A stretch of DNA of 64,000 bases, from contig CAWESS010000022.1 of assembly GCA_963811825.1 (NCBI GenBank), forward strand, positions 259,992 through 323,991, written 5' to 3'. Positions 35,734 through 43,118 of the stretch are shown in pieces. The translations under genes and the position numbers were made by a program. Each line of letters opens with the position of its first letter. The stretch's first letter is position 1. This DNA comes from Fodinibacter sp963811825 (lineage in GTDB: Bacteria > Actinomycetota > Actinomycetes > Actinomycetales > Dermatophilaceae). The notes beneath the pieces were generated by a model. It searched no databases, was not told the origin of the DNA, and saw only the letters and a program-made list of their open reading frames with translations.

Positions 35734-36201
35734 CGATCTCCACGGCCGACCTCTGGGACGAGCGGGGCGACTCACTGCAGTCCTGCTCCGTGCAGCTGCG
35801 GCACTACGGCGGGCACACGGCGTTCTCCGGCGTGGTCAGCACCGTGCGCTGCCACCGCGACAACGCCCTGGTCAAGGCCGCCCTCAACGAGCCCGCGCTG
35901 GGGCGGGTTCTCGTCGTGGACGGCGCAGGGCTCGCTCGAGTCGGCGCTCATGGGTGACCTCATCGCGGCATCCGCGGTGGCGAACGGGTGGGCCGGCGTG
36001 GTCATCCACGGCGTCGTGCGCGACGTCGTGGCGCTGCGCGAGCTGCCGCTGGGTGCCGTCGCACTCGGCTCCAACCCGCGCAAGAGCGCCAAGGACGGTG
36101 TCGGCGAGCGGGACGTGCCCGTGGCCTTCGGCGGAGTCGAGTTCGTGCCGGGCCAGCAGGTCTGGGTCGACGAGGACGGTGTGGTCGCCACCCGCCCCTG
36201 A
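35730..36201 (+). CDS. rraA: RraA/HMG-aldolase-like protein (one +1 frameshift)
   Basis: A 156-residue protein: TADLWDERGD start, VSTVRCHRDNALVKAAL, then across the frameshift GDLIAASAVANGWAGVVIHGVVRDVVAL and the ending PGQQVWVDEDGVV. The GxxRD motif holds the Arg and Asp that in 4-hydroxy-4-methyl-2-oxoglutarate aldolases bind the divalent metal and keto acid. Removing one G in 35928-35930 restores VDGAGSLESALMGD. The family includes RNase E regulator RraA and true aldolases. As last gene of a tricarboxylate transporter operon, an aldolase or decarboxylase role is at least as plausible as RNase control. Confidence 0.82.
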
Positions 36202-36212
36202 GCGAACTTTCC

Positions 36213-36272
36213 CGCCCGATGCCACAAGGTTCACCTTCGCACCACTTCCTTTCCGGTGCGAAGGTGAACCTT
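36213..36272. terminator. Perfect 18-base hairpin between convergent genes (copy B of a repeated element)
   Basis: AAGGTTCACCTTCGCACC (36226-36243) pairs exactly with GGTGCGAAGGTGAACCTT (36255-36272) around an 11-base loop. It lies between the convergent rraA-like and marR genes, so it can serve as a bidirectional terminator; there is no T tract. Together with CGCCCGATGCCA upstream it is related to the element at 19699. Confidence 0.7.
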
Positions 36273-36288
36273 CCGGGGTGAAGCGGTG

Positions 36289-36711
36289 TCAGGACTCGTC
36301 GTCCAGCGTGCGCAGGATGCGCTCCAGGCTGGCCCGGTCACTCGCGGACAGGCGCGCGAAGTAGGTGTCGGCGTCGGCACGGCGGGCCGACCCGATCTCC
36401 CTCACCAGCTGCCGTCCGGATGCCGTGAGCACCAGCACCGTCGCCCGCCGGTCGCTCGCGTCGGGCTCGCGCGCGAGCAGCCCCCGCGCCTCGAGGGCGT
36501 CGACGACGTCGGTCACCGAACGAGGTGCCACGCGCAGGTGTCCGGCCAGCTCTCCCGGGCGGATCCGCTCGTGGCGGCCGATGACCTTCAGGGCGCGGGC
36601 GTGGTGCGGTGCGATGTCCCACGGGGCCATCGCCTCCGCGCCCCGACGACGCAGGGCTCGAGCCACCCGCATCACCAGGTCACCGAGGTCGGGGGATTCG
36701 GGCTCGGCCAT
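36289..36711 (-). CDS. MarR-family transcriptional regulator
   Basis: A 140-residue winged-helix regulator: APHHARALKVIGRHERIRPGELAGHLRVAPRSVTDVVDALEARGLLAREPDASDRRATVLVLTASGRQLV is the canonical MarR recognition helix and wing (described here by its outline, residues 46-115). The start at 36711 (MAEPES) is chosen; the frame extends upstream but into the operator. It is divergent from an ABC exporter whose promoter carries a perfect palindrome at 36751. The pair therefore looks like a repressor with its efflux pump. Confidence 0.9.
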   Translation of the reverse strand: MAEPESPDLGDLVMRVARALRRRGAEAMAPWDIAPHHARALKVIGRHERIRPGELAGHLRVAPRSVTDVVDALEARGLLAREPDASDRRATVLVLTASGRQLVREIGSARRADADTYFARLSASDRASLERILRTLDDES

Positions 36712-36740
36712 GCGGGGAATGTTAGCGCCCGGTCGTGCGT

Positions 36741-36770
36741 TTGGCTCATTGTGAGGTAACCTCACGATAA
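36741..36770. promoter_or_regulatory. MarR operator and promoter of the ABC exporter
   Basis: GTGAGGTAACCTCAC (36751-36765) is a perfect 7-1-7 palindrome between the divergent marR and ABC exporter genes. TTGGCT (36741-36746), 18 bases, then CGATAA (36765-36770) form a plausible rightward promoter whose spacer is almost entirely the palindrome, so a bound repressor would occlude it. Confidence 0.72.
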
Positions 36771-36793
36771 CTTCGTCCGAGAGGAGGCCGCCC

Positions 36794-38752
36794 ATGACGG
36801 CGACCCTCACCGAACTCCGGGGCACGGCCCCGACATCACGCGACGGCGCGGCCCACGGCCCCGGCGCGACGACCTACGACCCCGGCCCGACGGCATCCGG
36901 CATGCCTGGCGAGCGCCCGGAGCGCGGCGGGCGCGGCGGCGGAGGTGGCCGCGGCGGCGCCATGACCGTCGACCCCCGCGACAAGGCCCAGCTCGCCGAC
37001 GCACCCGTCCCGCTCTCGCGCGTGCTCGCGCTCTTCCGCCCACACCGCGGCCGCGTGGCCGTCGTCGTCGCGATCATCGTCGTGACGAGCATCGTCGCGC
37101 TGGCCCAGCCGTTCCTCGTGCGCGAGATCGTCGACGTCGCGCTGCCCCAGCAGGACGTGCGCCTGCTGCTCCTGTCCGTCGGCGCCATGGTCGCCGTCGC
37201 GGCCATCACCCAGCTGCTCGGCGTCGTGCAGACGTGGCTGTCGACCCAGGTCGGCCAGCGCGTCATGCACGAGCTGCGCACCCGGGTCTTCACCCACCTC
37301 CAGCGCCAGTCGCTCGGCTTCTTCACCCGCACCCGCGGCGGCGAGGTGCAGTCGCGCCTCACGAACGACGTCAACGGGATGCAGGGGGTCGTCACCTCGA
37401 CCGCCACGTCGATCGCCGCGAACCTCACGACCGCCGTCGCCACGGCCGTCGCGATGGTCGCGCTCTCGTGGCGCCTGGCCCTGCTCTCGCTGCTCGTCAT
37501 CCCGCCGGCGCTGTGGCTCACCCGCAAGGTCGCCCTCATCCGACGCGCGGTGACCGCCCAGCAGCAGCGCCACCTCGCCGACCTCAACCACCAGATCGAC
37601 GAGGGGCTCTCGGTGAGCGGGGTGCGCCTGGCCAAGACGCTCGGCACCTCGACCCGCAACGCCGAGCGCTTCTCGACCACGTCACACGAGCTCGTCGACC
37701 TCGAGCTGCGCTCGCAGCTGGCCGGGCGCTGGCGGATGGCGACGATGCAGATCGTCTTCGCCGTGATCCCCGCGCTCGTCTACCTCGCGGCCGGGCTGCC
37801 GGCGACGTCGAGCGGCATGACGATCGGCACGCTCGTGGCGTTCACGACGCTGCAGGCCGGCATCTTCCGCCCGCTCATGGGGCTGCTGAACGTCGGGGCC
37901 CAGTGGGTCGCGTCGATGGCCCTGTTCTCGCGCGTCTTCGAGTACCTCGACCTCGTGCCCGACGTGCCGGCACCGGCGAACCCCGTGGCCCTCGACCCGG
38001 CATCCGTGCGGGGAGACGTCCGCATCGAGGGCGTCACGCTGCGCTACCCCGGCGCCGACCGGGATGCCGTGTCGGGCCTCACGCTGTCGGTGCCCGCCGG
38101 GTCGACGCTCGCCCTCGTCGGGCCGACCGGGTCGGGCAAGTCGACCGTCGCGGGGCTGCTCGCCCGCCTGCACGACCCGGATGGCGGGCGCATCACCGTC
38201 GACGGGGTCGACGTGCGCGACCTCGACCCCGACGTGCTCGCGGCGGTGGTCGGTGTGGTGTCCCAGGAGAGCTACCTCGTGCACGCGTCGGTGCGCGACA
38301 ACCTGCTGCTCGCGCGGCCCGAGGCGACCGAGGGTGAGCTGTGGGCGGCGTTGGCCGCGGCCCAGGTCGCCGACCTCGTGGCGTCACTGCCCGACGGGCT
38401 CGAGACCGTGGTGGGGGCGCGCGGGCACCGGTTCTCGGGCGGTGAGCAGCAGCGGCTGGCCGTGGCGCGGACCATCCTTCGTGACCCGCCCGTGCTCGTG
38501 CTCGACGAGGCGACTTCCGCGCTCGACACGACAACCGAGCGGGCGCTGCAGCGGGCGCTGGACGAGCTGGCCCGGGGTCGCACGACCATCACCATCGCCC
38601 ACCGGCTGTCGACCGTTCGCGACGCCGACCACATCGCGGTGCTCGACGCCGGGAGGCTCGTGGAGTCGGGCACGCACGACGACCTGCTGGCTGCTGGTGG
38701 GCGCTACGCAACCCTCGTCGCAGCCACCGAGCGTCCCCAGATCGACCAATAG
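36794..38752 (+). CDS. ABC transporter, fused permease and ATPase (half-exporter, MsbA/MDR type)
   Basis: A 652-residue exporter. A glycine/arginine-rich cytoplasmic leader covers residues 1-75. Six transmembrane helices follow (about 85-370, including GFFTRTRGGEVQSRLTNDV). The ATPase has Walker A GPTGSGKST, Q-loop VVSQESYLV, signature RFSGGEQQRLAVARTIL, Walker B VLVLDEATSALD and switch AHRLSTV. GAGAGGAGG precedes the ATG. It is encoded alone and would act as a homodimer. Divergent marR and the palindrome in its promoter suggest induction by a toxic substrate. Confidence 0.92.
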   Translation: MTATLTELRGTAPTSRDGAAHGPGATTYDPGPTASGMPGERPERGGRGGGGGRGGAMTVDPRDKAQLADAPVPLSRVLALFRPHRGRVAVVVAIIVVTSIVALAQPFLVREIVDVALPQQDVRLLLLSVGAMVAVAAITQLLGVVQTWLSTQVGQRVMHELRTRVFTHLQRQSLGFFTRTRGGEVQSRLTNDVNGMQGVVTSTATSIAANLTTAVATAVAMVALSWRLALLSLLVIPPALWLTRKVALIRRAVTAQQQRHLADLNHQIDEGLSVSGVRLAKTLGTSTRNAERFSTTSHELVDLELRSQLAGRWRMATMQIVFAVIPALVYLAAGLPATSSGMTIGTLVAFTTLQAGIFRPLMGLLNVGAQWVASMALFSRVFEYLDLVPDVPAPANPVALDPASVRGDVRIEGVTLRYPGADRDAVSGLTLSVPAGSTLALVGPTGSGKSTVAGLLARLHDPDGGRITVDGVDVRDLDPDVLAAVVGVVSQESYLVHASVRDNLLLARPEATEGELWAALAAAQVADLVASLPDGLETVVGARGHRFSGGEQQRLAVARTILRDPPVLVLDEATSALDTTTERALQRALDELARGRTTITIAHRLSTVRDADHIAVLDAGRLVESGTHDDLLAAGGRYATLVAATERPQIDQ

Positions 38753-38792
38753 GTCACCGCGGGGACGCCCGGAGTCTCGCGGGTGAGACGGT

Positions 38793-38823
38793 ATGCCGTC
38801 CGCTCGGCTGTCGCGGACGGCAT
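38793..38823. terminator. 11-base perfect hairpin between the ABC exporter and hutH
   Basis: ATGCCGTCCGC (38793-38803) pairs with GCGGACGGCAT (38813-38823) across a nine-base loop. It lies 40 bases after the exporter stop and ends 22 bases before the hutH start. It may be the exporter terminator or a control hairpin in the hutH leader. A smaller GTCTC/GAGAC hairpin lies just upstream (38774-38789). Both arms contain the ATGCCG/CGGCAT core of the window-wide word. Confidence 0.5.
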
Positions 38824-38845
38824 CCGGGGCGCTCCAATGGAGGAC

Positions 38846-40411
38846 ATGAGCAGCGCACCCACCCCGGGCCTCGAACCCGTCACCGTCGGCACCGGACCCC
38901 TCACCATCGACGAGGTGGTGCGGGTCGCCCGCGACGGGGCCCCGATCGTCCTGGCCGACGACTCGCTCGCCGAGGTGCGCCGCACCCGCGAGGTCATCCG
39001 CGGCCTCGCCGACGACGTCGAGCCCCACTACGGCGTCTCCACCGGCTTCGGCGCACTGGCCACCCGGCACATCCCCACCGCGATGCGTCGCCAGCTGCAG
39101 CGCTCGCTCGTCCGCTCGCACGCCGCCGGCTCCGGCCCCGAGGTCGAGCGCGAGGTCGTGCGGGCCCTGATGCTGCTGCGCATCTCCACCCTCGCAACCG
39201 GCCGCACCGGCATCCGCGAGGAGACCCTCACGACCTACGTCGCCATGCTCAACGCCGGCATCGCCCCGGTCGTCCACGAGTACGGCTCCCTCGGCTGCTC
39301 CGGCGACCTCGCCCCGCTCTCGCACTGCGCGCTCGCGCTCATGGGCGAGGGCCACGTGCGCGACGCGCACGGAGAGCGGATGCCGGCCGCGGACGCGCTG
39401 GCCGCCGCCGGCATCGAGCCCGTCGAGCTCGAGGAGAAGGAGGGGCTGGCCCTCATCAACGGCACCGACGGCATGCTCGGCATGTTGTGCCTGGCCATCC
39501 ACGACCTGCGCGAGCTGCTCGTCGTCGCCGACGTCGCCACCGCCATGTCGGTCGAAGGGCTCCTCGGCACCGACGACGTCTTCGCCGCCGACCTGCACGC
39601 CCTGCGCCCCCAGCCCGGCCAGGCGGTGTCCGCCGCCAACATCCGAAAGCTGATGTCGCAGAGCGGCATCCGCGAGAGCCACCGCACCGAGGCCTGCACC
39701 CGCGTGCAGGACGCCTACTCCCTGCGGTGCGCCCCGGTGGTCACCGGAGCGGCCCGCGACACCCTCGACCACGCCGCCCGCGTCGCCGGGTGGGAGCTCG
39801 CGTCAGCCGTCGACAACCCCGTCGTGACGCCTGACGGCCGCGTCGAGAGCAACGGCAACTTCCACGGCGCCCCGGTGGCCTACGTGCTCGACTTCCTCGC
39901 GATCATCGCCGCGGACGTCGCCTCGATGTCCGAGCGGCGCACCGACCGTTTCCTCGACAAGGCGCGCAACCACGGCCTGCCGCCCTTCCTGGCCGACGAC
40001 CCCGGCGTCGACAGCGGCCACATGATCGCGCAGTACACCCAGGCCGCGATCGTCTCCGAGCTCAAGCGGCTGGCGGTCCCGGCATCCGTGGACTCGATCC
40101 CGAGCTCCGCGATGCAGGAGGACCACGTGTCCATGGGGTGGTCGGCGGCCCGCAAGCTGCGCCGGTCCGTGGACGGCCTGACCCGGGTCCTGGCGGTCGA
40201 GGTGCTCACGGCCGCGCGCGGCATCCAGCTGCGAGCCCCGCTCGAACCGGCGGCTGCGACCGGAGCAGTCGTCGCCGCCCTCACCGCGTCGGATGCCGGT
40301 CGTCCCGGCCCCGACCGCTACCTCGCCCCCGAGATCGAGACCGCCCACGGCCTCGTCCTCGACGGCAGCATCCGCCGCGCCGCCGAGTCCGAGACCGGCC
40401 CGCTCGCCTGA
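38846..40411 (+). CDS. hutH: Histidine ammonia-lyase
   Basis: A 521-residue lyase converting L-histidine to trans-urocanate and ammonia, the first step of histidine degradation. HYGVSTGFGALA (about 61-72) carries the conserved Tyr. The MIO prosthetic group forms from Cys151-Ser152-Gly153 in GSLGCSGDLAPLSH; Cys in place of the usual Ala is a known actinobacterial variant. SNGNFHGAP, QYTQAAIVSELK and IPSSAMQEDHVSMG are further active-site blocks. The start at 38846 is chosen because GGAGG lies five bases upstream. It is separated from hutU by a dioxygenase/ROK pair. Confidence 0.95.
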   Translation: MSSAPTPGLEPVTVGTGPLTIDEVVRVARDGAPIVLADDSLAEVRRTREVIRGLADDVEPHYGVSTGFGALATRHIPTAMRRQLQRSLVRSHAAGSGPEVEREVVRALMLLRISTLATGRTGIREETLTTYVAMLNAGIAPVVHEYGSLGCSGDLAPLSHCALALMGEGHVRDAHGERMPAADALAAAGIEPVELEEKEGLALINGTDGMLGMLCLAIHDLRELLVVADVATAMSVEGLLGTDDVFAADLHALRPQPGQAVSAANIRKLMSQSGIRESHRTEACTRVQDAYSLRCAPVVTGAARDTLDHAARVAGWELASAVDNPVVTPDGRVESNGNFHGAPVAYVLDFLAIIAADVASMSERRTDRFLDKARNHGLPPFLADDPGVDSGHMIAQYTQAAIVSELKRLAVPASVDSIPSSAMQEDHVSMGWSAARKLRRSVDGLTRVLAVEVLTAARGIQLRAPLEPAAATGAVVAALTASDAGRPGPDRYLAPEIETAHGLVLDGSIRRAAESETGPLA

Positions 40412-40419
40412 CCGACCGC

Positions 40420-40461
40420 CGAGTGCGGAAGTGGTACCCACCGGCGAGCACTTCGCACTCG
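40420..40461. terminator. Hairpin between convergent hutH and DUF1479 gene
   Basis: GAGTGCGGAAGTG (40421-40433) pairs with CACTTCGCACTC (40449-40460) with a single bulged G, plus one outer C-G pair. It lies nine bases after the hutH stop and five bases beyond the presumed stop of the convergent dioxygenase gene, so it probably terminates both. No T tract. Confidence 0.65.
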
Positions 40462-40465
40462 AGGC

Positions 40466-41781
40466 TCAGGGCTGGCCAGCCCGAGGCCTCGGCGCCCGGT
40501 CTCGTTGAGCTGGTCGACGCCGAAGCGGTCGGGCCACTCGCGCTCGTAGTGCTCCTCGGGGAAGTCGCTCGGGCTGGAGCCGGTGAGGAACGCCTCGCGG
40601 ACGTGCTCGCTGTAGGCCTCGTTGCGGGGGCACCAGGGCGCGGCGGGGATGTACATGACGTTGCCCCAGCCCTTCTGGTCCTCCACCGGCGCCACGCTGT
40701 GGATCATGTCTGCGTGCCACCAGACCGAGTCGCCGGCGCGCACGTCCGGGATGCCGGCCATCGCGCGCAGCAGGAGCGGGTGCCACCGCTCGTTGGCCGG
40801 GAACACCTGGTTCGTCGTGACGCCGCACATGTCGTCGTCGGGGACGTCGGAGAGCAGCGGGCGGAGCATGAGGTAGCCCATGGCCTCGGGGATCGGCACG
40901 GTGTGCAGCACGCCCTGGTCGTGGTCCATGTCCGACAGCGCCGTCCACCCCTGGAAGGTGCGAAAGGCCGAGCACATCGTCGAGCCGGGGTACTGGGGGC
41001 CGGCGGTGCGGTGGGCGGCATCCCACGGGTCGTACTGCTCGACGGTGCCGTCGAAGAGGTGGCGGAAGGCGCGCTGGAACGCTTCGCGTCATCCACAGGT
41101 CGAGCGTCCCGGGGTCGAGGTGGGACCCCAGGCCCGCCGAGTCGACGCCCGGCGGGCGGCGGCGGATGCGGTCGGGGTACAACGAGTCACGGTCGGCGTC
41201 GAACCACTGCACGCCGTCGGACTCGTTCCGCCACTGGGCGTTGAGGAACCCCTGCACGCGCGCCATCCGGTCGCTCTGACGGGCGGCCATCTGCGCGGGG
41301 GACCAGTAGACGGGGTAGATCTCGGGCTTGGAACCGACCGAGCCGAAGAAGTCGTCGCGGGCCCGCGGTAGTTCTCGAAGAAGCGGTTGCCCTCGACGTA
41401 GTCGACGATGCCGGCGTCCCAGGCCAGGGCCTGCTCGCGGGGGAAGTGGCCGCGCACGACGAGGCAGCCGCGGCGGCGCAGCAGCTCCAGGTCGGCGGGC
41501 GAGACGGCACCCGACTCGATGTCGGCGTAGTCGATGACCGGCCAGACGTTCTCCCCGGCGGCCAGCGCGGCCTCGATCTCCTCCACCCGCTGCGTCACTC
41601 GTGCCTCGATGACGGCGAAGACCTCCTCGACGGAGCGGCCTGACGCCGCGATCCGGGCGCGCAGGGCCGCCTTGATCTCACGGGTCGCCTCGGCGAGGTC
41701 CTCGGGCTGGGTCTCCCAGTGCGGAAGGGGCGGCAGGTCCGCCGCCGTCGTGGCGGTGACGCTGGGGCTCTGAACCGACAT
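40466..41781 (-). CDS. DUF1479/YbiU-like Fe(II)/2-oxoglutarate dioxygenase family protein (three indels)
   Basis: Fragments in successive frames form one protein of about 438 residues. The first block runs from MSVQSPSVTATTA to RRRGCLVVRGHFPREQALAW and NRFFENYR; the second is MAARQSDRMARVQGFLNAQW to TLDLWM; the third is MCSAFRTFQGWTALSDMDHD to RFGVDQLNETGRRGLGL. SVWWHADMIHSVAPV has the His-x-Asp of double-stranded beta-helix dioxygenases. Indels are near 41360 (-1), 41087 (+1) and probably in GGG 40469-40471 (-1), which would place the stop at 40466. AAGGAG eight bases before ATG 41781 fixes the start. The reaction is unknown. Confidence 0.8.
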
Positions 41782-41792
41782 CGGCACTTCTC

Positions 41793-41857
41793 CTTTTGGT
41801 AGGACTCCTTCTTAATGCTGAGATTATCGCGGTGGACCGCTTTTGGCAAGAGTCCTT
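41793..41857. promoter_or_regulatory. Tandem ROK-type operator between DUF1479 gene and ROK regulator
   Basis: CTTTTGGTAGGACTCCTT (41793-41810) and CTTTTGGCAAGAGTCCTT (41840-41857) are 18-base direct repeats, 15 of 18 identical, 47 bases apart. They sit in an A+T-rich divergent promoter region. Repeat 1 contains the small palindrome AGGACTCCT, and the reverse of repeat 2 reads AAGGACTCTTG. It includes the ribosome site of the dioxygenase gene. It is the probable binding region of the adjacent ROK protein. Confidence 0.68.
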
Positions 41858-41871
41858 ACTAGAATGGTCCG

Positions 41872-43005
41872 ATGACCACGGCGATGCCCTCCCTCGACCT
41901 GCTCCGGTCGTTGTCGGACGAGCACGTGCTGAGCGCCCTGATCGACCACCCCCGCCTGACCCGGACCGAGCTCGCCGACCTCACCGGCATCTCCAAGCCC
42001 ACCGTCTCCGAGAGCGTGCGCCGGCTCGTGGCGGCCGGCTTGGCGCTGGACACCGGCGAACGCACGACCGGGAGGGGGCGGTCCGGTGCGTACTTCGCCC
42101 TCTCGCCGACCCTGGCGGGCGCGCTCGTCGTCAGCATCGCCCCGGATGCCGTGAGCGCCGAGTGCGTCGACGTGCGAGGTCACGTCCAATCCCGTTCTGT
42201 GCGAGCACTTCCCGGCACGACGCGTCCGGCGACCGTGCGGCGCGCGCTGAAGGCCGCGGCATCCGAGGCGGTGTCCCACGGTGCGCGGACCCCGGCCATG
42301 GCGGTGGTCAGCGCCGCCGATCCGGTCGACCGGGCGTCGGGGCGCCTGGTCCACCTGCCCGACTCGCCGTTCCTCATCGGGGAGTTCGACCCGGTGAAGG
42401 ACCTCGACGAGTTCGTGACGGGCGACGTCGACGTCGACAACGACGTCAACTGGGCCGCTCGCGCGGAGGCCGTTGCCCTGGCGGACGCGGGGGAGCCTGA
42501 CGACTTCACGTACCTGCACCTGGGGACGGGCCTGGGGTGTGCGGTCGTCAGTGAGGGCGCCGTGCTGCGCGGCCACGGCGGCCTCGCCGGTGAGGTCGCG
42601 CACGTCATCACGTGCGACCAGCGCGGGCGTGCGGTGACGTTCACCGGCTTCTTCGAGGCCGCCGGGCTGCGCCAGCTCGCCACCCCGGCGGTCGACGTGG
42701 GAGCCCTGATCGAACGGGTCGAGGCAGGCGGCCGGTCCGCGGCCACGTTCCGCGCGAGCCTCGGCGATGCCGTGGCGGGGGTGCTGACCGCCGTGATCGC
42801 CCTGGCGGACCCCGGTCTCGTGGTCGTCGGGGGTGAGTGGGGCAAGCACCCCGCGGTGCTCGACGCCATCCGTGACGGGCTGACCCGAGCACCTCGTGGC
42901 GTCGACGTGCGGGCGCCCCTCTGCGTGGACGAACCGGCCCTGGCGGGTGCTCGCGAGCACGCCGTGCAACGCCTACGGACGCAGCTCCTGCAGTCGGTCC
43001 GCTAG
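41872..43005 (+). CDS. ROK-family transcriptional regulator
   Basis: A 377-residue regulator. The N-terminal winged HTH is HVLSALIDHPRLTRTELADLTGISKPTVSESVRRLVAAGL (residues 19-58, given here only as landmark). It is followed by a ROK sugar-kinase-like domain with LGTGLGCAVVSEG, HGGLAGEVAHV and LVVVGGEWG. The usual CxCGxxGC zinc motif is reduced to ITCDQRGRAV, so sugar-kinase activity is unlikely. It is divergent from the DUF1479 gene, with tandem repeats between them. It probably represses that gene in response to a sugar or sugar-derived ligand. Confidence 0.88.
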   Translation: MTTAMPSLDLLRSLSDEHVLSALIDHPRLTRTELADLTGISKPTVSESVRRLVAAGLALDTGERTTGRGRSGAYFALSPTLAGALVVSIAPDAVSAECVDVRGHVQSRSVRALPGTTRPATVRRALKAAASEAVSHGARTPAMAVVSAADPVDRASGRLVHLPDSPFLIGEFDPVKDLDEFVTGDVDVDNDVNWAARAEAVALADAGEPDDFTYLHLGTGLGCAVVSEGAVLRGHGGLAGEVAHVITCDQRGRAVTFTGFFEAAGLRQLATPAVDVGALIERVEAGGRSAATFRASLGDAVAGVLTAVIALADPGLVVVGGEWGKHPAVLDAIRDGLTRAPRGVDVRAPLCVDEPALAGAREHAVQRLRTQLLQSVR

Positions 43006-43118
43006 CGACGAGGGAACGACGTCTCGGATCCCAGACGCCTTCCGCCGCGCATCCCTATCGGCCACCACCCGGGTGGCGGGACAGTGGTGAGGACGAACGA
43101 GACCCAAGGAGAACCGAC

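Noticed and set aside
30454..36201. Programmed +1 frameshifting as a regulatory feature of the tct locus
   Set aside because: The shifts have no common slippery site or stop-codon context and also affect unrelated genes. Sequence error is simpler.
40318..40977. DUF1479 protein extending to a stop at 40318
   Set aside because: This would overlap hutH antisense by over 90 bases and cross the hairpin at 40420-40461. A missing C in the run at 40469-40471 gives a natural stop at 40466 right after GRRGLGLASP.
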